Origin: an uncultured Bacteroidales bacterium
Lineage (GTDB): Bacteria; Bacteroidota; Bacteroidia; Bacteroidales; Bacteroidaceae
Length of the DNA: 64,000 nucleotides
Reading direction: 5' to 3'
Assembly (NCBI GenBank): GCA_902801485.1
Contig: CADCIP010000011.1
Span: forward strand, 16,992 to 80,991
Shown: positions 43,951-51,035 of the stretch, one piece after another
Position numbering within the stretch: the first letter of the stretch is position 1
Layout: each line of letters opens with the position of its first letter
The notes under the pieces: generated by a model
What the model saw: the letters and a program-made list of their open reading frames with translations, nothing else
Database searches by the model: none
What the model was told of the DNA's origin: nothing
Translations under genes and position numbers: made by a program

Positions 43951-44601
43951 TCACTGTTTCAGTGGTGTGGTTCTTCGTCCGCGAGAGATTACCTGACCTT
44001 CTTCTTTGTCCGATGCTGATACGGCTATGCTGTCTGCAGCTATACTGTCTGCCATGAATTCACCATCGGAACGGGTGGCAGGTGCGTAATATCTGCCCCA
44101 GTTGTTACGTGCACCGTATCCATAGGAGTTTACGTAAGGCGTCCAGTCGTAATAATCTACAATCTTGTACAGGCGGAACGAAGTCCCCGAATAAGCAAAT
44201 GTACCCGAGAGGTAATCGTTGGTCATGTGATAGTCGTTGATGCGCGTATCCAGCTCGTGGTCGTAGTCGTAAGTCAGATAGATTACGCCTCCTTCTATAC
44301 TCCAACGGAAACTGTAGTACTGGTACTCGTAAGGCCCGTATTCGTAATAATCCACCTGTGTTCCCGACCCGTAACGGGCGCGGCTGTAGGCAGGAACGAA
44401 GGTTAAGTAGGTGTCGTAGCTGTCGAAGGTGTATTCGCGCCCGCTTCTGTCAACATAATTGTAATACATACCGAAGTCGCCTCTCCATTCGCCAGAGAGA
44501 ACCATAGACTGATTAACGTCTTCTATATATTGGCAGGAACTGAACAGCCAAGCTGATGCAATTGTGCTGAGTGCCATAAGGAAGTAATGTAAGCGTTTCA
44601 T
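43951..44601 (-). CDS. Hypothetical lipoprotein, tyrosine-rich
   Basis: The 216-residue protein has a lipoprotein signal with lipobox-like LFSSC (Cys23). The mature part is unusually rich in Tyr, Asp and Ser (YDSYDTYLTFV, DYYEYGPYEYQYYSF, TYDYDHELDTR). It has a lipocalin-like rhythm of beta strands starting with SGEWRGDFG, which suggests a small beta-barrel or sandwich. The C-terminus is low-complexity (DSIAADSIAVSASDKEEG). I do not recognise a named family. Confidence 0.75.
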   Translation of the reverse strand: MKRLHYFLMALSTIASAWLFSSCQYIEDVNQSMVLSGEWRGDFGMYYNYVDRSGREYTFDSYDTYLTFVPAYSRARYGSGTQVDYYEYGPYEYQYYSFRWSIEGGVIYLTYDYDHELDTRINDYHMTNDYLSGTFAYSGTSFRLYKIVDYYDWTPYVNSYGYGARNNWGRYYAPATRSDGEFMADSIAADSIAVSASDKEEGQVISRGRRTTPLKQ

Positions 44602-44629
44602 AACAGTATGGTTTTAATGTTTAATGCTG

Positions 44630-44637
44630 CAAAGATA
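44630..44637 (-). promoter_or_regulatory. -7 box of the tyrosine-rich lipoprotein
   Basis: TATCTTTG on the minus strand, 28 bp before the ATG at 44601. Confidence 0.5.
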
Positions 44638-44712
44638 CAGCATCCCAATTCAGAGGAGAAGGGAAATACGAGAAAACAGTATAGGATTTTTCCTATATAG
44701 GGTAGGGGGAGC

Positions 44713-47187
44713 TTACTTTTTCACGGGAATGGTAATTTGTCCCTTCAGCTTACCTGCAGAGGCTTTTAGTGTGACAGCTCCTGCAGACTCATTGCTTTCG
44801 ATAAGGCAGGACAACTTGCCGGCCATTACATGATGACGTGGCAGTTGGAAACGGTCCAGACAGGTCGGGTCGCCATTGGCAGCTGCACAGAAATGGCCTT
44901 CACCTTCCACTTTGAAACTTACGAGATCCGAGGCATGAGGACATACATTACCGTCTTTGTCCACAACCTCTACGGTTATGTAGGCGATATCCAAACCATT
45001 AGCTTTCAAGGACTCACGATCTGTTGTAAGGCGTAGGTGATGTGGCTTACCGGCTGTGCGTATTGTCTTTGTGTCGGCCAATTTACCTGTTTCATCGTAC
45101 GCCTTCACGGTAATTTCACCCGGTTCGTATTTTACATTGTCCCAGATAAATCTGTAACGGCGAAGCATAGCCAGTTTGTCTCCAGCCTTCTCTCTGGAAA
45201 GGCATTCTTCTTTGGTAAGTTTGTGCAGTCTTCCCATGCTTTCGCCGTTTACCAGCAGCTCACATTCCGGATAGTTGCTGTATGCCATCACAGGTGTTAT
45301 TTCGCCTATACGACCAGGCCAAGTCCAATGGGGGAGTACATGTAACATCTTATGTGTGTGATTCCATACACTCTGATACAGGTAATACCTATCCTTGGGC
45401 AGTGAGGCCAGGTCGATGATACCGAAGAGGCTGCTATGATTGGGCCATCCGTTGGTGTCGTACGGGGTGGGCTCGCCCAAATAGTCAAATCCTGTCCATA
45501 CGAACTGTCCCATATACCACTCGTTGTCGTCGGCCAGGGCAAAGTCCACATCGGGTATATTGCTCCAAAAGCATGCCTCGGTATCGTACCCGCTGCTTTG
45601 GTGGTCGTCGTACTGCTGACTTTTTTTCAGCTCTACAGGGAATTTATAAATGCCCCTGCTGCTGACAGTACTTGCTGTCTCACTGCCCAGAATGAAGCCT
45701 TGGGGGAGGCGTTTGTGTCCATCGGGGATAAGTTCGGTTCGGTAATTGAAACCGGGTATATCTAACAAGGCACCGAAACCGTTCCAAATGGTGGCATGGG
45801 CACGATCCATACCAGCGGTTACCGGACGTGTGGGGTCCAGTTTGTGACAGATGTCCCTTAGCATGGCTGCTACCTTAGTTCCGCCCTTCTGAACCTGTGA
45901 AGGCACTTCGTTACCGATACTCCACATTACTACTGACGGATTGTTGCGATAGTGGCGTACCATATTCTCCATGTCTCGCTCGGCCCATTCGTTGAAGAAA
46001 CGGTGATACCCGCTGTCGCACTTGGCAACATCCCATTCGTCGAAGGGTTCTACCATCATCATGAAACCCATCTCGTCGCACAGTTCCACCAAGTCGGGTG
46101 CCGGCATGTTATGACTGGTTCGAATGGCATCGCACCCCATATCCTTTAGCAGTTGCAGTTGGTGACGCAACGCACTTTCATTAACGGCAGCCCCCAAAGG
46201 CCCGAGGTCGTGATGGTTGCAGACACCGCGGAACTGGCGTTTCTCTCCGTTCAGGAAGAATCCCTTTTCGGCAATGTATTCGATAGAGCGGATGCCCACT
46301 CGTTGCTGTTTGCTGTCCAACAGTTTACTGTCTTTCTCGACTTTGACATCAAGAAGATACAACTCGGGAGATTCGGGCGACCATAAGTGAGGATGCTCAA
46401 CAGTGGTGTTCAGACGGAGGGGTATTCCCTCGTGGATTACTTGCTTCTTAATGGTTGAGGCAACGACCTTTCCTTTGTAGGAAAGCGTCATGGAAACAGT
46501 CAGTTCCTGCTCGTCTGCTCCCTCGATGCTAATGTCATTGGTCACTGTGGCATAGTCCTTCTTGATATGTGGTGTAGTCACATGCATTCCCCAAACAGGA
46601 ATCCTGACGTCCGATTCCCACTCTATGAGGTGTACATTTCTGTAAATCCCAGCTCCCGGATACCAACGGCTGCTCTGCTCGCGGTTGTTCAGTCGGACAG
46701 CCAACACGTTGGCTTTCCCGTCCTTGTTCAGCAAAGCGGTAACATCAACAAAGAAGGAGTTGTATCCGCAGGGCCAGAAGATAGCCTTCTTGCCGTTTAC
46801 ATATACCAGGGCTTCGCTCATGGCGCCGTCGAAGAGGAGAGTTGCTCCTGTACCGGGTTTTGTGTCGAATGTCGTTCTATACCAACCCACACCGGCCCAG
46901 GGAAGTCCGCCGGAGCGCCCTGTATGCCACGTAGGCTTTTCTTCGCCGTTCTCTTTAATCATCACACACTGGATGTCGTTTTCGCGGTTAAACTCTTCGC
47001 CTATGGCCCAGTCGTGGGGGACTCGCACTTGCTGCCAATCGGCATCGTTGAATGTTACTGATTCAGCACCTACGGCTTCGCCACGGTGGAAACGCCATCC
47101 TTGGGTTAGTAACTTCTCGTTCAAGGCGGTATCTGCCATAATAGATGTGGAAAGGCACATCAAGATGATTGTGAGGTAAGTTTTCAT
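44713..47187 (-). CDS. GH2 beta-galactosidase-type glycosidase
   Basis: I use the ATG at 47187 (824 residues). It gives a signal peptide (LSTSIMAD) and follows a good promoter; the longer frame to 47343 runs back through a terminator and tRNA. Domains are a GH2 sugar-binding jelly roll (WRFHRGEAVG, VPHDWAIGEEF), immunoglobulin-like domain, TIM barrel, and C-terminal beta domains including DUF4982-like and Big-like segments. Acid/base Glu427 lies in WSIGNEVP and nucleophile Glu503 in GSETAST; GVCNHHDLG is also typical. Likely a periplasmic or surface beta-galactosidase for plant or host glycans; other GH2 specificities are possible. Confidence 0.9.
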   Translation of the reverse strand: MKTYLTIILMCLSTSIMADTALNEKLLTQGWRFHRGEAVGAESVTFNDADWQQVRVPHDWAIGEEFNRENDIQCVMIKENGEEKPTWHTGRSGGLPWAGVGWYRTTFDTKPGTGATLLFDGAMSEALVYVNGKKAIFWPCGYNSFFVDVTALLNKDGKANVLAVRLNNREQSSRWYPGAGIYRNVHLIEWESDVRIPVWGMHVTTPHIKKDYATVTNDISIEGADEQELTVSMTLSYKGKVVASTIKKQVIHEGIPLRLNTTVEHPHLWSPESPELYLLDVKVEKDSKLLDSKQQRVGIRSIEYIAEKGFFLNGEKRQFRGVCNHHDLGPLGAAVNESALRHQLQLLKDMGCDAIRTSHNMPAPDLVELCDEMGFMMMVEPFDEWDVAKCDSGYHRFFNEWAERDMENMVRHYRNNPSVVMWSIGNEVPSQVQKGGTKVAAMLRDICHKLDPTRPVTAGMDRAHATIWNGFGALLDIPGFNYRTELIPDGHKRLPQGFILGSETASTVSSRGIYKFPVELKKSQQYDDHQSSGYDTEACFWSNIPDVDFALADDNEWYMGQFVWTGFDYLGEPTPYDTNGWPNHSSLFGIIDLASLPKDRYYLYQSVWNHTHKMLHVLPHWTWPGRIGEITPVMAYSNYPECELLVNGESMGRLHKLTKEECLSREKAGDKLAMLRRYRFIWDNVKYEPGEITVKAYDETGKLADTKTIRTAGKPHHLRLTTDRESLKANGLDIAYITVEVVDKDGNVCPHASDLVSFKVEGEGHFCAAANGDPTCLDRFQLPRHHVMAGKLSCLIESNESAGAVTLKASAGKLKGQITIPVKK

Positions 47188-47216
47188 TTTTAGGTATATG
47201 TTTAAGTATTCTGATG

Positions 47217-47247
47217 CAAAGATACACATTATTATCGGAATGTACAA
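47217..47247 (-). promoter_or_regulatory. Promoter of the GH2 gene
   Basis: On the minus strand TTG (47245-47247), 20 bases, then TATCTTTG (47217-47224), 30 bp before the ATG. Confidence 0.6.
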
Positions 47248-47250
47248 GTT

Positions 47251-47297
47251 GAAAAAAGAATCTCTCCAACAACAGACATGTAAGTTGGAGAGATTCT
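47251..47297 (-). terminator. Rho-independent terminator after tRNA-Leu
   Basis: On the minus strand AGAATCTCTCCAAC (47297-47284) pairs perfectly with GTTGGAGAGATTCT (47270-47257) and is followed by a T-run. It starts 2 bp after the encoded CCA end of the tRNA. Confidence 0.9.
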
Positions 47298-47298
47298 C

Positions 47299-47386
47299 TG
47301 GTGCCCGGAACGGGACTCGAACCCGTACGACCGCAATGGTCAAGGGATTTTAAGTCCCTCGTGTCTACCAATTCCACCATCTGGGC
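47299..47386 (-). tRNA. tRNA-Leu (anticodon UAA), CCA encoded
   Basis: The cloverleaf is complete: D-arm GGTGGAATTGGTAGACAC region, anticodon stem AGGGA/TCCCT with loop CTTAAAA (anticodon TAA), a long variable arm as in class II tRNAs, T-arm ACGGG TTCGAGT CCCGT, discriminator A and encoded CCA (47301-47299). Acceptor pair 5:68 is an A-C mismatch in GCCCAGA against TCCGGGC. Confidence 0.95.
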
Positions 47387-47401
47387 AGCCTTAATTGGTT
47401 G

Positions 47402-47433
47402 CAAAGGTACGAATAAGCGAGCAAAAAACCAAA
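47402..47433 (-). promoter_or_regulatory. Promoter of tRNA-Leu
   Basis: On the minus strand TTTG (47433-47430), 20 bases, then TACCTTTG (47409-47402), 16 bp before the tRNA. The spacer end GCTCGCTTATTCG matches cysE P1. Confidence 0.65.
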
Positions 47434-47488
47434 AGATTTTTGAGTTTTTTCGAGCAAAAGTACCTAAGACCATAGGTCAAAGGTACAA

Positions 47489-47521
47489 TAAAAAGTGAAA
47501 AGTGAAAAGTGAAAAGTGAAA
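47489..47521 (+). repeat. AAAAGTG tandem repeat
   Basis: The 9-bp unit AAAAGTGAA is repeated about four times (AAAGTGAAAAGTGAAAAGTG and on) between the tRNA and the next lipoprotein gene. Confidence 0.8.
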
Positions 47522-47551
47522 AATTTTCAGAAAACACTAAGAAAAGTACCT

Positions 47552-48118
47552 TTATCTGTTACTTACCACAAGTGTATTGTTGACGTAACTGGCTCTATAA
47601 CGGAAGAGTGGCTTGCCTGCTTCGCCCTTGGTAATAAAGCCTGTATTGTTCAGGTCATACGCACGTTTACAACTGTTGCAAGTAGCTGTTCCGTTTTGTA
47701 CGATAAGCGGCTTGGTGATGTTATAGTCATTATAACAATTTGAACAGGCAAGGTCGAAACATACCACCTGACTTTCTGTCTTTCCGATTTCCGGGATGTT
47801 GGGTAAGCCTACAATCAGTCCGCTTAGTCCCAGGTGAAAGCCCGAATAGCCTGCAATAGCAGTCAGGTTAACGTATGAAGGCTCTTTTGCTGATCCCTTG
47901 AAAACAAACTGCTTCCCGTCCTTAGAGTAGGTAATAGTACAGAACTCTCCCATGCTGTTACATGCTGTGAAAAGTGCAGGGGCCTGGTAAGCATTCTCAA
48001 ATATAAACTTAGCCGGCAGGTTGCTATAGGTGTAGTCTGTATTCTGGCAACTTACTCCTAACAATACACAACAACAAACAGCCAATAGGCGAAAAATATT
48101 TCTATAACCAATAACCAT
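47552..48118 (-). CDS. Lipoprotein with a four-cysteine, Rieske-like C-terminal domain
   Basis: The 188-residue protein has a lipoprotein signal (LLGVSC, Cys24). The C-terminal half has VVCFDLACSNC (Cys120, Cys125, Cys128) and, about 20 residues later, TCNSC (Cys147, Cys150), followed by LFRYRASYVNNTLVVSN. The layout is that of Rieske-fold proteins, but with cysteines where C-x-H pairs would be, so it could hold a zinc or rubredoxin-like site, or only a structural fold. The first codons (ATGGTTATTGGTTATAG) are part of the GGTTATAG word repeat. Confidence 0.72.
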   Translation of the reverse strand: MVIGYRNIFRLLAVCCCVLLGVSCQNTDYTYSNLPAKFIFENAYQAPALFTACNSMGEFCTITYSKDGKQFVFKGSAKEPSYVNLTAIAGYSGFHLGLSGLIVGLPNIPEIGKTESQVVCFDLACSNCYNDYNITKPLIVQNGTATCNSCKRAYDLNNTGFITKGEAGKPLFRYRASYVNNTLVVSNR

Positions 48119-48166
48119 TATTCTATAACCATTATTCTATAACCGATAACCTATAACCCATAACCA
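48103..48166 (-). repeat. GGTTATAG word repeat spanning the argH stop and the next start
   Basis: Eight or so imperfect copies of GGTTATAG/GGTTATNG run from the last codons of argH (NGYGL and stop) into the first codons of the downstream lipoprotein gene. Confidence 0.8.
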
Positions 48167-49497
48167 TTAATCAGCGCTTCCTCCGCGCTTTCCATCTTCT
48201 CAAAATTAAAGCCGTTCCAGACACTATTCATCAGGGCAGCAATCTGTTCTGTACAGAGGTTGCCGATTGAACCCTCGTGAGTATGGTGAACTTCCTTGCA
48301 CGGTGTGAACTTGCCGGCTTCAATGTCTAACCCAACCTTCTTATAGGCATCGCGGAAGGGCATTCCCTCGGTTACCAGACGGTTCACCTCCTCGACAGAA
48401 AACATCAGGTCGTAGCGTGAATCCGAGAGGATATCCTCGTTCACCTTAATCTTATTAATAATGTATGTTGTCATCTGCAAGCAGTCGCGTAACTCCTGGA
48501 AAGCAGGCAGGAATACTTCCTTGATAATCTGCAAGTCGCGGAAATAACCACTGGGCAGATTGTTCATGATGAGCATAATCTGCTGCGGCAGTCCCTGAAG
48601 TTTGTTGCACTTGGCACGTGTCAGTTCGAAGACATCGGGGTTCTTCTTGTGCGGCATGATACTGGAGCCTGTGGTACAATCGTTGGGCAACTTTACGAAT
48701 GCAAAGTTCTGACTGCTGAACATGCAGGCATCAAAGGCCAGTTTGCTGACGGTACCTGCTATGCTGGCAAGGGCAAAGGCCACGTTGCGTTCTGTCTTGC
48801 CGCGTCCCATCTGTGCATAAACCACATTGTAGTTCATAGAGTCGAACCCAAGCAGTTCTGTCGTCATGGTGCGGTTCAAGGGAAAACTGCTACCGTATCC
48901 TGCAGCCGAACCCAGTGGGTTGCGGTTGGTCATACGGAAGGCGGCCTGCAGGAACATCATATCATCCACCAGACTTTCGGCATATGCACCGAACCACAGA
49001 CCGAAGCTGCTGGGCATAGCCACCTGAAGATGTGTGTAGCCCGGCATCAGTACATTCTTGTAACGCTCACTTTGCGCCTGCAACTCCTTGAAGAGTTCCA
49101 TCACATCTGAGGCAATGTCCTTCAGCTGGCGGCGGATAAAGAGTTTCAGATCTACCAGTACCTGGTCGTTGCGACTGCGTCCCGAATGGATTTTCTTGCC
49201 TATGTCGCCCAATTTGCGAGTCAGCATCAGTTCCACCTGAGAATGGACATCCTCTATCCCTTCCTCAATAACAAATTCTCCTTTTTTAATCTCTGTATGA
49301 ATATTCCTGAGCTCAGCCAGAAGCTGTTTCAGCTCGTCGGTCTGCAGCAGCCCGATGCTTTCCAACATGGTAATGTGAGCCATAGAGCCCAACACATCAG
49401 CCTCTGCCAGGTAAAGGTCCATCTCGCGGTCACGTCCGATAGTAAACCTCTCTATCTTATCTTGAATCTCAAATCCTTTATCCCAAAGCTTTGCCAT
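48151..49497 (-). CDS. argH: Argininosuccinate lyase
   Basis: I start at the ATG at 49497 (MAKLWDKGF, 448 residues). The 8 residues further upstream come from an intergenic ATTGAACATTGAG word repeat. It is a fumarase/aspartase-superfamily lyase that splits argininosuccinate to arginine and fumarate. Motifs are HSGRSRNDQVLVD (residues about 106-118), TPGYTHLQ-like LMPGYTHLQVAMP, and the signature GSSIMPHKKNPD. The last step of arginine synthesis; no other arg gene is in the window. The C-terminus is encoded by the GGTTATGG word repeat. Confidence 0.95.
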   Translation of the reverse strand: MAKLWDKGFEIQDKIERFTIGRDREMDLYLAEADVLGSMAHITMLESIGLLQTDELKQLLAELRNIHTEIKKGEFVIEEGIEDVHSQVELMLTRKLGDIGKKIHSGRSRNDQVLVDLKLFIRRQLKDIASDVMELFKELQAQSERYKNVLMPGYTHLQVAMPSSFGLWFGAYAESLVDDMMFLQAAFRMTNRNPLGSAAGYGSSFPLNRTMTTELLGFDSMNYNVVYAQMGRGKTERNVAFALASIAGTVSKLAFDACMFSSQNFAFVKLPNDCTTGSSIMPHKKNPDVFELTRAKCNKLQGLPQQIMLIMNNLPSGYFRDLQIIKEVFLPAFQELRDCLQMTTYIINKIKVNEDILSDSRYDLMFSVEEVNRLVTEGMPFRDAYKKVGLDIEAGKFTPCKEVHHTHEGSIGNLCTEQIAALMNSVWNGFNFEKMESAEEALINGYGL

Positions 49498-49504
49498 CTT
49501 CTTA

Positions 49505-49600
49505 CATTGAACATTGAGCATTGAACATTGAGCATTTAATACCCACGTTCAACTTTCAACTGATTAAACTGACTCTAAACTCTAAACTTTAAACTCTCAA
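49505..49600 (-). repeat. ATTGAACATTGAG and GTTTAGAGTT word repeats
   Basis: 49505-49537 holds four copies of an ATTGAACATTGAG/ATTGAGCATTGA word, and 49565-49600 holds the GTTTAGAGTT word family. Another GTTTAGAGTT block lies at 50093-50126. Confidence 0.75.
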
Positions 49601-50080
49601 CTAATAAGGAATACTTGCCAGCATTTGTGCCAGTCCGTCTACACCCTGTTGCAGTTTGTTGCCAATCACCTGTTTGATAAAGAAATTCAGGTCAGCTTTC
49701 ACCGTCAGCTTCATTGCGCATTCCTGTTCTGTGGCAGGCAGTAGCTGAATCCACATGTTAGCCAGAATGGGAGCACCCTCCAGAGCAAACTTGATGGTCT
49801 TGTTCTCCTCACGCTCGATGATGCGCAGCGTGATGTTGCCCACAGGAGAGGAGCCCGAAACACTGTCGCTGTCGAACTTCAGCTCGCGCAGTTTCTCCAG
49901 CACGCTGTCCAACTGCTCTGGCGATGCCTTTTCGCCTGCCTGCTCCAGCATCTTCTCACGGATCATCGGATTATCCAGATTCTGTTGAATGACAGCCAGA
50001 TTGTTCAGGTCCGACAATCGGTCGTACACCCGTTCCACAGGGTAATATATCTTTTTAACGTCGCTTTTATATTCAGCCAT
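49601..50080 (-). CDS. SRPBCC-family protein
   Basis: The 159-residue protein begins SDVKKIYYPVERVYDRLSDLNNL, typical of START/Bet v1-like (SRPBCC) domains. It then has a helical insertion with low-complexity (EQLDSVLEKLRELKFD) and strands VGNITLRIIEREENKTIKFALEG. The C-terminal amphipathic helix lines the cavity. It should bind a small hydrophobic ligand, but none can be named. It lies between argH and pyrE on the same strand, separated by word-repeat gaps. Confidence 0.82.
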   Translation of the reverse strand: MAEYKSDVKKIYYPVERVYDRLSDLNNLAVIQQNLDNPMIREKMLEQAGEKASPEQLDSVLEKLRELKFDSDSVSGSSPVGNITLRIIEREENKTIKFALEGAPILANMWIQLLPATEQECAMKLTVKADLNFFIKQVIGNKLQQGVDGLAQMLASIPY

Positions 50081-50131
50081 AATTCAGTCTATAGTGCTCT
50101 AAACTCTAAACTCTGAACTCTAAATTGATGA

Positions 50132-50764
50132 TCATCCGTTCCAGTGAGCGGGGTCTTTACGCCACTCATGTAAAACTTCAACCTCATCCTTTGTGATGTA
50201 GCCCGTCTTGACGGCCTGCTCCACAACAGCCTCATAGTTAGTCAGCGTGATAAGTTTAACCTTGGCATCCTCAAAAGCCTTTGCTGCAACGGGGAAACCA
50301 TAGGTATAGCTGGCCACCATACCAACAACCTCGCAGCCGTTATTGCGGATAGCTTCTACAGCTTTCAGACTGCTACCGCCCGTACTGATAAGGTCCTCAA
50401 CTACTACCACCTTCATGCCAGGCTTCAGTTCGCCCTCTATAAGGTTTTCCAGTCCGTGGTCCTTTGGCTTGCTGCGAACATAGACAAAAGGAAGGTTCAG
50501 TGTATCAGCTACCAAAGCACCCTGTGCTATAGCACCCGTAGCAACGCCGGCAATGGCATCAACATCCTGGAAGTTCTCCAGAATTGTACGTGTAAGCTCA
50601 ATCTTCACGAAAGAGCGGAGGTTGGCATAAGAAAGAGTCTTACGGTTATCGCAATAGAAAGGACTCTTCCAACCGCTTGCCCAGGTGAAAGGTGCGCTGG
50701 GCTGCAACTTTATAGCTTTAACATTCAGCAGTTTCTCTGCAAAAATTGATTCCAATGTACTCAT
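50132..50764 (-). CDS. pyrE: Orotate phosphoribosyltransferase
   Basis: The 210-residue protein makes OMP from orotate and PRPP. The PRPP loop is VVVEDLISTGGSS (near residues 118-130), with IAGVATGAI upstream, and KLQPSAPFTWASGWKSPFYCDNRK is split between the substrate-binding turn and RK loop; FVYVRSKPKDHG is the flexible catalytic loop. Length and motifs are normal. A strong promoter lies about 40 bp upstream. Confidence 0.95.
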   Translation of the reverse strand: MSTLESIFAEKLLNVKAIKLQPSAPFTWASGWKSPFYCDNRKTLSYANLRSFVKIELTRTILENFQDVDAIAGVATGAIAQGALVADTLNLPFVYVRSKPKDHGLENLIEGELKPGMKVVVVEDLISTGGSSLKAVEAIRNNGCEVVGMVASYTYGFPVAAKAFEDAKVKLITLTNYEAVVEQAVKTGYITKDEVEVLHEWRKDPAHWNG

Positions 50765-50802
50765 ATCTATTCCTTTTTTATAAAAAATCCTTTTCGAGAG
50801 TG

Positions 50803-50833
50803 CAAAGTTACGATTAAGTGAGCGAAAAGCAAA
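50803..50833 (-). promoter_or_regulatory. Promoter of pyrE
   Basis: On the minus strand TTTG (50833-50830), 19 bases, then TAACTTTG (50810-50803). The spacer end CGCTCACTTAATCG is very like those of cysE P1 and tRNA-Leu. Confidence 0.7.
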
Positions 50834-51035
50834 AGGAAAACGTTTTTTTCTTTTCTTTCCCGAACGAAAGTAACTTCGGCGATAGCCAAAGATAGTGCAA
50901 ACCGAGTGGAATACAAGATAAATCCGTTTATGATGATAGGTTTGATGTTATTCTTACGAATCCTCCTTATGTCCTTATGGTGTGGTAATGAGAAGAATGA
51001 TGTAAAATACACAACCGTTTCTCTTGTTCTTTGCG

